Part shown: positions 11,608-24,150 of the stretch, in pieces
How the letters are laid out: the number at the start of each line of letters is the position of its first letter
Position numbering within the stretch: position 1 is the stretch's first letter
Origin: Bretschneidera sinensis
Lineage: Eukaryota > Streptophyta > Magnoliopsida > Brassicales > Akaniaceae
Direction: 5' to 3'
DNA: 64,000 nucleotides
NCBI GenBank assembly: GCA_023935145.1
Contig: CM043698.1
Location: 149,111,625-149,175,624, forward strand
The notes under the pieces: model-generated
The model's input: only the letters and a program-made list of their open reading frames with translations
What the model was told of the DNA's origin: nothing
The model's database searches: none
Position numbers and translations under genes: made by a program

Positions 11608-14092
11608 ATGTCAGGAGAGGTTGATCCGAAGTTGCTCATGGAGACTTTAATGGGTGAGATGAGGAGAGTACTGAGAATGGAGATGGAGCAGGTTCATGAG
11701 TGGATAGATCAGGTAGAAAATGCACGTGTGGGGCAGCAACAAAACACTCCTAATGTGTGTAGGAGGGAGAGAGTTCAACCTAGGGGAGAGAGAGTTAAAG
11801 ATGAAGAGTATTATTGGAATAGATTTGATGAAGAAGATGATTGGGAATCGGTTGTTAGCCATAGGAGATTTGGTGGTTGAGGTAGAGAAGCTAGGAATCG
11901 GGAAGATAATAACTTGGGTAGTATTAAGATAAAGATTCCATCGTTTCAAGGCAAAAATGATCCTGAAGCCTACCTTGAGTGGGAGAAGAAGATAGAATTA
12001 GTATTTGATTGTCATAATTATTCCAAGCTTAAAAAGGTTAAACTTGCAGCCATTGAATTTTTTGACTATGCAATTGTTTGGTGGGATCAACTAGTGTTAA
12101 ACAGGAAGAGAAATAGACAGCATCCAATAGGGACTTGGGAAGAGATGAAAACCGTGATGAGGAAACGGTTTGTTCCAAGCCATTACTACCGTGAGTTGTA
12201 CCAAAAATTGCAAAGTCTTACACAAGGTAGTCGGAGTGCAAAGGATTATTATAAAGAGATGGAATTAGCTATGATCTGAGCAAATATAGAGGAGGACCGA
12301 GAGGCTACTATGGCTAGGTTCTTGGCTGGTTCGATTTGGGAAATTTCTAATTCGGTGGAGTTGCATCATTATGTGGAGGTGGAAGATATGGTGCACATGG
12401 CTATCAAAATTGAGAACCAACTCAAGAGGAGGGGCAACAATACACGGCAAAACCCTAACTCGGGTTCATCTTGGAGACTGAATTTCGTGAAGAAAGAGGA
12501 TAAGCAAGCCACAGCCAAGCCCAGAACAAAGCAAAAGCAAGAAAGTACCAGCCATGGAAATGAAGGTAAAACTGATTCTTTCACCACTAGAAATCATGAT
12601 ATTAAGTGTTTTAAATGCCAAGGCAGGGGTCACATAGTGAGCTAATGTCTGAACAAAAGAGTTATGGTATTGTGAGATAATGGTGAAATTGAAACCGAGT
12701 GCGAAGAAGATACCAAATCTATGCCACCATTGGAGGATGCGGGTGATGAGGAATACGCTGCCCAAGGAGAATTGTTGGTTGCAAGGAGAGCTCTAAGTGT
12801 GCAAATCAAAGAAGATGACGAAGTGCAGTGAGAAAACATCTTTCATACTAGATGCCATGTGCAAAACAAGGTATGTAGTGCGATTATTGATGGAGGTAGT
12901 TGTACTAACGTTGCTAGCACTACAATGGTTGAGAAATTAGGGCTGCCAATAATTAAACATCCTCGGCCTTACAAGTTGCAATGGCTCAATGATAGTGGTG
13001 AAGTGAGGGTGAACAAACAGGTGTTAGTTTCCTTTCGGATTGGAAAATATGAAGACGAAGTTTTGTTTGATGTAGTTCTGATGCAAGCTGGACACTTGTT
13101 ACTAGGCCGACCATGGCAATTCGATCGGCGTGTTAAGCATGATGGTTTCACCAACAAATATTCGTTTGTAAGCAATCAAAGAACAATCACTCTAGTTCCT
13201 TTGATACCAAAGCAGGTTTATAAAGATCAAGTGAGGTTACAAAAAGAGAGTGAGAAAACGAAAGAGAGTGAGAAAAAGAGAACGACTGAAAATCAAAAAG
13301 AGAAAATGAGAGAGATCGGGAAAATTGAGAGTGAAAATAAGAGAGCTGATTCGGCCACTGAGAGAAAAACAAATTTCTATGCAAAAGCAAGTGAAATAAA
13401 ATGAGCGATGTTTTTAAATCAACCAATGATTGTACTTTTGTACAAAGAGGCATTAAACACTAACCAATTTGACTCATCTTTACCTACTTCTATTGTTTCT
13501 CTTTTGCAGGAGTTTTATGATATCTTTCCCAAGGGGATTCCACATGGCTTACCTCATATTCGAGGAATTTAACATCAAATTGATTTCGTGCCCAGTGCTA
13601 CAATTCCAAACCGACCAGCCTATCGAAGTAATCCCGAGGAGACAAAAGAGCTACAAATGCATTTTAATGAATTGATGGAAACGGGGTACGTAAGAGAAAG
13701 CATGAGTTTGTACGTTGTTCCGATGATTTTGGTTCCTAAAAAGGATGGGACGTGGAGAATGTGTGTTGATTGCCGAGTAGTCAACAATATAACGGTGAAG
13801 TATCGACATCCTATTCCTCACTTAGATGATATGCTAGATGAACTGCATGGTGCTTGTGTATTTTCTAAGATTGATTTAAAAAGTGGATATCATCAAATAA
13901 GAATGAAAGAGGGTGATGAATAGAAAACTACTTTTAAAACGAAACATGATTTATATGAATGGTTAGTTATGCCTTCATGAGATTAATGAACCATGTTTTG
14001 CGAGCTTTTATAGGCAAATTCGTTGTTGTTTATTTTCATAATATTCTCATTTATAGCACAAACTTAGATGATCATGTTATGCATTTAAAATC
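11608..14092 (+). pseudogene. Gypsy gag-protease-RT (first part), one frame with in-frame stops
   Basis: The start is the ATG of MSGEVDPKLL. One phase holds from here through gag, protease and RT, so the damage is almost entirely stop codons, e.g. at 11878, 12277, 12643, 13402 and 13921. Gag has the IPSFQGKNDPEAYLEWE motif (about 11932-11983), WWDQL and a zinc knuckle beginning CFKCQGRGH (about 12610). The protease (about 12860-13170) has the IIDGGSCTNVAS active-site loop and LLGRPWQFD. The RT (about 13588-14092) has VPKKDGTWRMCVDCR and FSKIDLKSGYHQI. The catalytic YFDD lies near 14035 in a stop-laden but readable stretch. The frame is cut at 14092 where the inverted LTR begins, and the rest of RT is found on - at 24150. 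Ty3/gypsy assignment is secure. Confidence 0.9.
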
Positions 14093-14097
14093 TGATA

Positions 14098-14858
14098 TGA
14101 TCCACACAAAGAACTAAGAAATTGATGGATCAAGAAGGATTACCAGATTGTCTAGCAACAGATTTATGTGAGACCGCGACCCGTTGCTTATATTGAAGCA
14201 AGAACCTTGGTATGATGAAGACACCATAATCAATTATGGAAGGATTGATTGATAAGTCGAAGATGAACGCCACGGAAACTCAGATAAGTTCAGAAGTTCT
14301 AAAAGAACTAAAGAGAATTTTCTCTCACAAGTATGAATGAAATCTGAATTGTGTTATTCCAAAAAGCCAATAGTTATTTAAATACATGAGAATTCGTAAC
14401 CAATTAGGAAAAAGAAACTAAGGAATATGAAACAAACCTAAATTCAATTATGGTAACTTAAAATCTAAAAAAGAAAAGTACCTAAATTGGCATGTAAGCC
14501 TTACAATTAAGCAATTAAATTAATAAGGAAACAATTAAGAAAAGGTAATAAGAAAAATTGCAACCAGCCATTTTCCTTGATGAGCCAACCAAAACGAGTA
14601 AGTCTCCAATTTTGGGAAACTAAGATTTTAATTCACAATCTTGAGTTGCTAGATTATTCCAAAGCTTGAATTATGGAAACCCATCCTTGTGGATCATGTA
14701 TAGAATCATCTTTGGGCCCCTAAAGATGATTCTTAGTCCAAATGTGTTGAATCAACCAATTGAGAGTTTCCTTGAACCTTTTAGCTCGAGCCCTTGTAAC
14801 TGGACCAATTGGAACTTGAATATGATCCGCCTCCCATTTGTTAGCCGTGTCCTCATCA
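14098..14858 (-). repeat. LTR A of the gypsy composite (- oriented, internal)
   Basis: A 761-bp copy of the same LTR in reverse. Its U3 start (14858) follows the polypurine tract and pol end on -, so by structure it is the 3' LTR of the - strand pol segment. Its U5 end (14098) is joined to the + strand RT fragment through TGATA (14093-14097) instead of to genomic flank. Confidence 0.87.
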
Positions 14859-15236
14859 TTCCCCTTATCTTGAAATGAATTTGTCCTCAAATCATCACCT
14901 ACATCAAAAGGGCTTAAATAAAAAACATTTAAAGTGACACTAACATTGTACTCACTTGGCAAATCCAATTTGTATGCATTGTCATTGATGCGCTCAAGGA
15001 CTTGAAAAGGCCCATCTCCTCTAGGAATGAACTTTGAATGCCTTTGTGACGGAAAACTTTCTTTCCTCGTGTGTAACCAAACCCAATCTCCAAGTTGAAA
15101 AATCAGCTGTCGGCGACCTTTGTTAGCTTGTTTTGCATATTTTTCCGTTTTCCTCTCAATGTTTAGTCTTGCCTTCTCATGTATGTGCTTAACAAATTCA
15201 GCATTTTTCTTTCCATCCAAGTTAGCACGTTCAAAC
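14720..15236 (-). pseudogene. Gypsy integrase C-terminus with CR-like motif, extending into the LTR
   Basis: Continues the integrase of 22532-23279 after removal of the inserted chromovirus. It shows the family segments HEKARLNIERKTEKYAKQAN, GDWVWLH, KFIPRGDGPFQVLERIN and LDLPSEYNVS. The C-terminus reads through the LTR start at 14858 and ends at 14720 with a basic PVTRARAKRFKE motif. In CRM-clade elements a CR motif replaces the chromodomain and overlaps the 3' LTR; that clade assignment is inference from this layout. The part left of the insertion is open with no stop. Confidence 0.8.
14859..14871 (-). other. Polypurine tract of the gypsy element
   Basis: On the - strand AAGATAAGGGGAA sits directly before the LTR start TGATGAGG. 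It primes plus-strand synthesis and here fixes the true LTR boundary, placing it inside the pol reading frame. Confidence 0.8.
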
Positions 15237-15390
15237 TGTAATATTCGTATTTGTAAAGTAAGGGTAAAAAAGTACTTTAATAAATATAACATGAAATTAA
15301 AAATAATATATTTACACAAAGGATTTAGTATTGAATAAAATAATTCTTTTAAAAAAATGGACGCGTAGAGGTGTAATTACAAAGAAAATA

Positions 15391-15421
<31 letters not shown>

Positions 15422-16097
15422 AAAAATTGGACGTTATTAAACGTCTAGGGGAAAAAATATAGGAAAGAAATATATATATATATATAATCATGCAACACCT
15501 GGAAGTCCAGGTGTTGCACCTTTATTTTCAAATAGCTGCTTGTGTTGCAGCTGGAGAGAAATGAATAGTAAAAAAAAAGAAAACAGTGGCAACCGCCTTA
15601 AATTTCTTTATATATATGTTGAAGTTCCATTTTTTCAGTTTGCCGATTTCATTTTAGCTTCTTATAATTTTTTTTGTTTTCTTTAAACACTTGGGGAGCC
15701 AAAGAAATGTCGAAAAAGCAAAATTTTGAAGGAGCTTTCTGCGGAATTTCATAGAAAATCAGTAAAAGCTATCAAAAAAGCATAAGGTAATATCATAGTG
15801 TTTATTTTTGAATTTTTGACATTTATGAAGTTTCCCTAAGTTCAAAGTGGGAATTTTCAAAGTGTGTGGTTTATATCGAATTGAAGAATAAATTAGAAAA
15901 TTTATATAAATATGATATCAGGTGTCGACGATCTACAACTGGGGAAATTTTTTAGAGAAATAGGAAAAGCTAGGAAGTGATCCATGGGTAGCTTTAAGAG
16001 CTACGTAGTGAGTTTGATTTACTTTAAATAGTCAAAATAAAAATCAAATGTCTAGTGATAATATTAAGATAAATTATTAGCTTAAGTTTTGATGATT
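15237..16097 (+). repeat. 5' LTR of the chromovirus, truncated
   Basis: Matches the first ~865 bp of the 3' LTR closely, then stops matching at about 16098 (TTTTGATGATTCTG). The remaining ~1.36 kb of the LTR, the primer binding site and the start of gag are missing, which indicates one large deletion. It contains an (AAT)n run near 15390-15420 and a short (TA)n near 15473. Confidence 0.85.
15491..15518. repeat. Perfect inverted repeat in the 5' LTR
   Basis: TGCAACACCTGGA and TCCAGGTGTTGCA separated by AG: 13-bp arms, no mismatch. The same hairpin at the matching place in the 3' LTR (20556-20583) has the loop CT. Both arms are kept while the surrounding (TA)n differs in length. Confidence 0.9.
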
Positions 16098-19000
16098 CTG
16101 TAGACTGCATAAAAAGTAAGAAAGTGAAAGATTAAAATAAATGATATTTTAGTAAAGGTGTGAGAGAATCTGAAGTTGAAAGTGATGAGCTAAGATAAGC
16201 TCTTACTCGTGATCTTAAGAAAATGAATGTAACAGATGATAGAGTTTATAACTTATAGCATAGACTTGAGAAACAGGCTAGAGTAGTGCCTGAGGTTGTT
16301 AACCCAGTAATGGTAAATGTCCAAAAAGGGAAAAATGAGTTTATGCAAGAGATGCAGGGAGATTGTTAAGTTGAATACTTTGTTGTTTAAAGGATTTATA
16401 AACCCTTTTAAGCCTGAGTTTTGGGAGAAACTTGTAGAGAGATTATTTGGTATTTGTACCAGTAACTGACAGGAAAATGGTTGCCTTTGCTTCGTTTGAG
16501 TTAGAAGGAGAAGTTTTAGAATGATGACAGGATATCCTTCCCAAAGTAAGTGCAGATATTGATAGACCCTTAACCTGGAATAGATTTAAAGAGGTTTTCC
16601 TTGATAAATACTTTCCTGGGACCTTCAGAGCCCAACAGGATAGAGATTTTATTTATTTGAGTTAAATAGGTTTACTGTGGTTCAGTATGATAGCAAATTT
16701 GTGGTTTTATTATTGGTTGTACCGAAAATGGTAGACCTAGAGTAGAAGAAGTGTAAAAAAAAAAATCATAGATGAATTGTGTTTTAAAATTTGATCAAAA
16801 CTATCTTACATGAGGCATGTGAATTATATCAGATTAGTGGATATAACATTTCAGATTGAGAGGGATGTGATGGAATTTAGAGGAATGAGCAATTGGCGGA
16901 AGAAGTCTAGATTTGAGGAACCCAGAGGTGGTATCAGTATGAGTGTGCAGGGTGGGAGACCACCTAGAGGAGGCGTTCCTTGTTATAAGAAACTAAAGTA
17001 CAGAGTCAGAGGCAAGCATGATCTGTTACTTGAGTGGCTCAGATTAATATTGGTGGGACCCTTAGATTTGGGAGACAAGTTACGGGAATTGGGAATCATG
17101 GCAAAGGAAGTAAGTATGCCACAAGGAAAAATAGTAATCTAATATAGGATTGAGAGACAGAAGTTTGTTATAGATATATTCAGATAATATATTTTATCCC
17201 AGAATTGTCATAATTTGAAGTGCTTTATGTGTAGAGAAGGTGGACATATCGATGTTGGTTGATATTGGTACAACCCATTCTTTTGCATTCGGTATTTATA
17301 TGAAGTCTTTTAAAGTATATATTAGTCCTTGGATACATAATATTTTGTTGAAGTTCCCATTAGAGATAGAGTGATAATCATACATGTTTACAAGGGTTAT
17401 ATGATTTATATCAGTGATAGGGAATCTGAAGCTGATTTAGTATCTTTGAATATGATATAATTTCATTTAATTTTGAGAAAGAATTGGTGGTCAACGTATT
17501 ACGATTGAGTTGTTTGTTCCAGAAAGAATGTAGTGTTCAAGATATGGACATAAGGAATATAACTTTCAGAGAGAACATAAAATACTCTCGAACTATCTTA
17601 TTTTTACTCTGACGACTAGTAGATGGTTGAAGAAAGGATGTGAGGAGTATTTGGTATACACAATGGACTCTAAAAAGGAAAATGGGAAGTTAAAATAAAT
17701 CTTAGTAGTGGAAGAATATTCTAATGTGTTTTGTGATGAGCTGTCTAGGTTGCCTCCCAGTAGAGAGATTTATTTCTTTATTGATGTGATACAGGGATCA
17801 TCACATATACCTATAGCACTCTACAGAGTGACACCCAATGAGTTAAGAAAGTTGAAAGTTCAAGAATTTTTAGATAAACAATTTATCAGACCTAATGCAT
17901 TTGGGGAGCCCCTGTGTTGTTTGTGAAGGAAGAAGATGAAACGATGAGATTGTGTATAGACTACAAATAGTTGAATAAGAACAAATACATTTTTTCAAGA
18001 TAAATAAATTGTTTGAACAGTTGTAAGGAGTGAGAGTAGTTTTCTAAGATAAGTTATCACCAATTGAGGAGAGAGAAGGGAGACGTGCCTAAGACTGCTT
18101 TTAGGACACATTATGGTTATAAACTTTTTGTGATGTTATTTGGATTAACAAATATTCCAGAAACATTCATGGACTTGATGAATAGAGTGTTTAAACTATA
18201 TCTTAACAATTTTATGATTATATTTGACTTTCTGATATAATCTAAGAAGAAATAACAACATGAGAAATATTAGATAGTGTGCTAGAGATTCTGATGAGAG
18301 AGAAATTATATGCAAATTTCTCTAAGTATGAGTGTTGGCTGAATGAAATAACTTTCTTAGAACATGTAATATCGGGAATTGGCATAACAATTGATCTACA
18401 AAAGGTAAAGACAATGTTAAGTTGGGAGAGATCAACTAATGTGACTGAGATTAGAATCTTCTCAGGGTTAGTTGATTTTTATAAAAGATTCTTTCAGAAT
18501 TTTTCTATTATTGTAATACTGTTGAATAGACTAACCAGGAAAGAGGTGAGATTTTTCTGGTGAGAGAAGTGTGAAAAAAAAATCAATTACTAAATGAGAA
18601 ATTGACTACAGCTCCAGTATTGGTGTTTCCTTTTGGTGATGAAGAATTTGTGGTGTATAGTGATGCGTCACATCAATGATTGGGATATGTGTAACATAGG
18701 AAAGTTGTGGCTCATATTTCTAGGCAATTGAAGAATTCATGATGAAAATTACCCTACTCATAATTTAGAGTTGGCTGCTATAGTATTTACTTTAAAAGAT
18801 CGGAGACATCCTATGTATGGAGCCATTTGTGAGATATTCATTGATCATAAGAGTTTAACATACTTACCTATCCAGAGAGAGTTGAATTTGAGGCAAGGAG
18901 GATGGATAGAGTTGATTAGTAACGATGATTGTACAATTCACTATCATCTAGAAAATGTGAAAATGATAGTTGATGTATGGAGTAGAAAGTCTACAAGAAG

Positions 19001-20297
19001 TTTAACTGCCATTAGGAGTCCTGATGTGAAATTGATAATAGATTTAAGCGAGATAATAATGAAGTTGAATATCAGTGATAGAGGATCATGGCTAACAAAT
19101 TTGGTTGTACAGTCATCCATAGTGAAATGTTTTAGAGATGCAAGGTAGAGATGAAGAGATAGAAAAGATTAAGCATTGAGTGCTTACCAAAAAAACAATA
19201 TTAGTTCAAAATTTGAAATGAAGGTATTTCGGTATCAGAACATGGATTGTGTTCCCAATGAAGTGGAGTTGAGAAATAAGATATTGAGAAAAGTACATGA
19301 TGATATGTATTTGATGCACTCAAGTAACAATAAGATGTATAGAGAATTGAGACAAAAATTCTGGTGGTCAGGATTGAAGAAGGATGTAGCTGAGATCGTG
19401 AGGTTGTATGGAGTACCTTTGAGCATAATGTCAAATAAAGATGCTAAATTTACATCTTGATTTTGGAGAGGCTTTCAAAAAGCCACGGTTACACAGTCGT
19501 AATTTAAAATAATTTTTTTCATGCTCAGATAGGATTATTAGAGTACTAAAAGATATGTTAAGGGCAAGGTGATGAGATTATCAGTAAGTAAGGATGCTTA
19601 CATGCTAATCAGTATCAAACTAATATTGGGATGACACCGATTGAGGCATTGTATGGTAGGAGGTGTAGAACTTCAATATGCTGGGAAGAAGTTGGAGAGA
19701 GAAAGATATTTGGTCCATAAATGATAGATTTGACTACTGAGAGAATCAAACTGGTTAGAGAGAATCTTAGAGCAGCACAGAACAGACAGAAGGGATATAC
19801 TGGTAATAGAAAATGACCTCTCGAGTTCAAGTTGGTGATTGGGTATTTTTGAAGATATCTCTGTGGAATGAGTGTTGAGGTTTAAAAAGAAAGGAAAGTT
19901 GAGCTTGAGATTTGTGGGGCCATATGAGGTGATTGAGAGAGTTGGACCAGTAGCATATCAATTGGATTTTCCCCCAGAGTTAAAGCAATTACATAATGTG
20001 TTTTATGTGCTACTTTTAAGAAAGTACTTACACGATGAATCCCATTGTGTCTTGAATAAGGTGATAGAACTTTAGGAATATTTGAATTTTATGCAAGTAT
20101 CGATCAAAATTTTAAACAAAAAAGAACAAGTCTTGTATAATAACATAATTTCACTAGTTTAAGTTTTGTGCCAGAATAAGGATGTTGAAGAGATTATAGG
20201 AAAGTGTGAGACAATTATAAAGAAATATTATTCACAATTGTTTCTGGAGTTAGGTAAGGAAATTTCAGGGACGAAATTTTTGTAAGGTAGGTAGAAT
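16098..20297 (+). pseudogene. Chromovirus gag-pol remnant
   Basis: Gag is recognisable as FKEVFLDKYFPGTFRAQQ (about 16590-16640). The protease site near 17255-17300 reads DIGTTHSF where D-[ST]-G is expected. RT pieces lie at 17708-17926 and 18279-18563; the YxDD region near 18220 is destroyed. RNase H lies at 18771-19148. The integrase zinc-binding region is present (about 19290-19395) but fuses directly to RLYGVPLSIMSNKDAKF, so most of the catalytic core including the first Asp is deleted. The C-terminal GPYEVIERVGPVAYQLDFP segment lies at 19872-20075. After a stop comes a chromodomain-like stretch (about 20095-20240, with EQVLYNN). Chromodomains are thought to direct such elements to heterochromatin. 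Long dead. Confidence 0.85.
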
Positions 20298-20507
20298 TGT
20301 AATACTCGTATTTGTAAAGTAAGGGTAAAGAAGTACTTTAATAAATATAACATAAAATTAAAAATAATATATTTACACGAAGGATTTACTATTGAATAAA
20401 ATAATTCTTTTAAAAAAATAAACGCGTGGAGGTGTAATTACAAAGAAAATAAAATAATAATAAATAAAAAAATTGGACGTTACTAAACATCCAAGGGAAA
20501 AATATAG

Positions 20508-20553
<46 letters not shown>

Positions 20554-22526
20554 CATGCAACACCTGGACTTCCAGGTGTTGCACCTTTATTTTCAAATTG
20601 CTGCTTGTGTTGCAACTGGAGAGAAATGAATAGTAAAAAGAAAAAGAAAACAGTGGCAACCGCTTTAAATTTCTTTATATATATATGTTGAAGTTCCATT
20701 TTTTTAGTTTACCGATTTCATTTTAGCTTCTTATAATTTTTTCGTTTTCTTTAAATACTTGGAGATCCAAAAAAATGTCAAAAGAGCAAAATTTTGAAGG
20801 AATTTTCTGCGAAATTTCATAGAGAATCAGGAAAAGCTATCAGAAAAGCAGAAGGTAATATCATAGTGTTTATTTTTGAATTTCTGACATTTATAAAGTT
20901 TCCCTAAGTTCAAAGTGGGAATTTTCAAAGTGTGTGGTTTATATCGAATTGAATAATAAATTAAAAAATTTATATAAATATGATGTCAGATATTGACGAT
21001 ATACAACTGGGAAGTTTTTTTAGAGAAACAAGAAAGGTAAGGAGGTGATCCATGGGTAGCTTTAAGAGCTACGTGGTGAGTTGGATTTACTTTAAGTAGT
21101 CAAAATAAAAATCAAATGTCTAGTGATAATATTAAGATAAATTATTAGCTTAGGTTTTGATGATAAATAAATATTTGGTTGATAGATATGATGTGAATAT
21201 TGGATCGTAAAAAAATTATTATGTGAGAAGAAATATTATTAGAATAATGGGTTGATTTAATAATAATAGTGATAAGTGAAATTTTTGATGAGCTATGGGT
21301 TATGTTTTGATACGAATTTTGAGGAGATAAATTTTAGTGGATCTTAAAAAACTTTGATGGATGATTTGATGAGATTTGGGATGAAATTTAGTGGATCTTG
21401 ATAAGCTTTAATGGATGATTTAATGTGATTTGGGATAAAATGATGTTAGTGGAATTTTTATATAATTTGAGAAAAATCAAGATAGTCAATTTAGATATTT
21501 GAGTTCATGTGATTTTATATTACTGTTCCGATGCATATTTTCATATTATTGTTCATGTGCATATGCATTTAATAATATAACCGAAAGAACCGAGAAAGAG
21601 CCGGTCTAATGGAACAACCGTAACAGTCGGTATATGCTGGAAATAAAAGGGACACCGTGACAGCCGGTATATGCTGGAAATAAATTATGTGACAGCCGGG
21701 ATAAGTTGTAAAGAACCGGGAAAGGATCGGTCTAAGATAATAATAACCTGTCAACAGGTGGGAAGATGTTCCCATCATAATCATTCATGCATTGCATCTA
21801 TTTTAATTATTACTTGCATTATTGAAATATTGATGTGTGATGTATTAATTGTGAATTAAATTATAGATGATTGAGTCTCACAGAAAGAGACCGTTATTGT
21901 GAATTTAATTATAAATGGTTGAGTCTCACAGAAAATGACAGTTATGACAATAAAATGATTGAAATGCTGAGGTGTGATGTGTTATTGTTATGGTAGACTT
22001 ATGATGTGAACCTCATTGCGAGAAAATTATGAAATAATTGATGGTATTAAGGTGAACCAATAAATAAGAGGAAGACGTTGATAGAGAATGGATATTTTGG
22101 CAGTTGTAGTGCTAGTATCAAGTGTATGAGATATAAAGTGATTTAAATATTAAAAGATTGTTTATATAATGAGTACTTTTACTAAATTTAATTCACTGAG
22201 CTTGTGAAGCTCACTCCTCATTGTACAATGATTTTCAGGTATCAGGTCTGACAAATAGTTTGGTGAGTTGAAGTTCAGAAGAAATCATTTTCTGTAAGCC
22301 ACGTGCGTGTCAACATCCTCAAATTAATGAGAAAATAAAATGAAATGAAAAATCTATTATTATTATTCATGTATTTTACGTTGTATAGCATATTTAATGA
22401 TCAAATTGATATAAAATTTCTTTTGGTGTTATTTATATTTTGTTGTTGCATATATATGTTGTGCTGAGATTCTCAAAATATGATGACATCGTTTCGGGGG
22501 TGGCCAACTCGGGATGGGTCGTTACA
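20298..22526 (+). repeat. 3' LTR of the chromovirus (2.2 kb)
   Basis: Bounded by TGTAATACTCG and GGGTCGTTACA. Its first part matches 15237-16097; the rest (about 21165-22526) has no partner because the 5' LTR is truncated. It contains a (TA)n expansion (about 20511-20549), longer than in the 5' LTR. Several repeats with the core CAGCCGGTATATGCTGGAAA lie near 21620-21720. Confidence 0.87.
20556..20583. repeat. Perfect inverted repeat in the 3' LTR
   Basis: TGCAACACCTGGA, loop CT, TCCAGGTGTTGCA. It is the partner of 15491-15518. A 9-bp-arm version of the same hairpin core recurs in the 3-kb array further right. Confidence 0.9.
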
Positions 22527-22531
22527 CAGAC

Positions 22532-24150
22532 ATAGGTAATGGCGTTAAATCCAATGAAGTTAAAAAATTAAAACCATAAATAATTTCAAATGATGAAAAC
22601 TTAGTAGCAAAATGAATAGTATGATTATAAGAAAACTCAACATGTGGTAAAGATTTTTCCCAAGTTTTGATGTTCTGTTTAATAATAGCCCTCAACAAAG
22701 TAGACAAGGTCCGATTCACTACTTCAGTTTGACCATCTGTTTGTGGGTGACAAGTAGTAGAAAATAATAGCTTAGTCTCTAACTTACACCACAAAGTCTT
22801 CCAAAAGTAACTCAAGAACTTAGCATCTCTATCTGAAACTATTGTTCTAGGCATACCATGTAATCTTACAATTTCTCTAAAGAACAAATTAGCAACATTT
22901 GAAGCATCATCAGTTTTATGACATGGAATAAAATGTGCCATCTTAGAAAATCTATCAACAACCACAAAAATTGAATCTCTACCACATTTAGACCTAGGTA
23001 AACCTAACACAAAGTCCATCGAAATATCTATCCAACGCGCATTAGGAATGGGCAGTGGCGTGTATAAACATGGGGTTGCACTCGAGATTTTGTCTGCCTA
23101 CATGTGACACATCTACCACAAATTCTCTCAATATCTCTTTTCATGTGTGGCCAATAGAAGTGTTCGTGTAAAACGGTTAAGGTCTTAGCAACTCCAAAGT
23201 GACTCGTTAAACCTCCTCCATGGGATTCCCTTACTAACTAATCACGCAAAGAGCAATTCGGTACACACAACTTATTCTCCTAAAATAAGAAACCCTTGTG
23301 TCTAAAGAACTTACCCACTGTGTTTTTCTCACAAGCCCGAAACTCCTCACAAAAATCGTTATCTGAATGATACAATTCTTTAATGTACTCAAAACCAAGT
23401 AATTTTGCATTTAGAGTAGAAAGTAATAGGTACATTCGAGAAAGTGCATCTGCAACAATGTTTTCCTTACCTTGCTTGTATCGAATGACATATGGAAATG
23501 TCTTGATAATTCTACCCATCGTGCATGTCTCCTACTCAGCTTGTGTTGAACCTTTAAATGCTTCAAGGACTCATGATCAGTGTGAATCACGAACTCCTTA
23601 GGCCAAAGATTGTGTTTCCACGTCTCTAATGCTCGAACCAACGCATAAAATTCTTTATCATAAGTAGGGTAGTTTAAAGCTGCCCCACTTAATTTTTTAC
23701 TGAAATATGCGATTAGTCTTCCTCCTTGCATAAGAACTGCGCCAATACCCAATCCTGAAGCATCACATTCAATTTCAAACATTTTAGTAAAATCAAGCAA
23801 AGCAAGTAAAGGAGCATTAGTTAATTTTTCTTTGATCAATTGGAACACCTTCTCTTGCTCGTATCCCCATTTGAATCCAACATTCTTCTTGATGACTTCG
23901 GTAAGCGGTGCGACAATACTGCTAAAGTCTTTCATGAACCTCCTGTAAAAATTAACAAGTCCATGAAAACTACGAACTTGACCCACACTCGTGGGATTTG
24001 GCCATTCTTTAATCGCACGGATCTTCTTTTCATCAACCTGTATTCCTTGTGCACTCACAAAAACCAAGAAACACAAGCTTATCGGTGCAAAAGGTGCACT
24101 TCTTCAAGATAGCAAACAACCACTTTTCTAAGTACATCCAAAACTAATTT
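22532..24150 (-). pseudogene. Gypsy pol second part: RT end, RNase H, integrase core
   Basis: Reads downward from 24150, just after the LTR B junction. It opens in RT at the thumb-side motif KKCTFCTDK followed by [16 protein letters not shown]. RNase H follows with [14 protein letters not shown], the YDKE motif and [10 protein letters not shown], then NIVADALSR. The integrase H-H-C-C region (about 23280-23030) is frame-broken. The core has all three catalytic residues: Asp in MDFVLGLP, Asp in VSDRDAKF and Glu in the HPQTDGQTE segment. The frame stops matching at the chromovirus insertion (22531) and resumes at 15236. With the + strand part at 11608-14092 it would account for one complete gypsy gag-pol, split and flipped. 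Confidence 0.88.

Larger units (their letters stand above)
15237..22526 (+). mobile_element. Degraded Ty3/gypsy chromovirus (Tekay/Del-like) nested in the gypsy integrase
   Basis: LTRs run from TGTAATA to GTTACA and are flanked by CAAAC (15232-15236) and CAGAC (22527-22531), a target duplication with one mismatch. It splits the - strand integrase of the host composite, whose frame resumes on each side. The order is 5' LTR (truncated), gag, protease, RT, RNase H, integrase, chromodomain, polypurine region, 3' LTR. Stops and deletions run throughout. Clade assignment rests on the chromodomain, the long LTR and the GGGACGAAATTTTTGTAAGG context before the 3' LTR, so it is a likely family call only. 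Confidence 0.88.

Noticed and set aside
14093..14097. TGATA at both inner LTR junctions as a simple target-site duplication
   Set aside because: In the sense of the RT the two flanks read TGATA and TATCA, which are reverse complements and not direct copies. They look like filler attached to the U5 end; AAAAT is the better duplication candidate.
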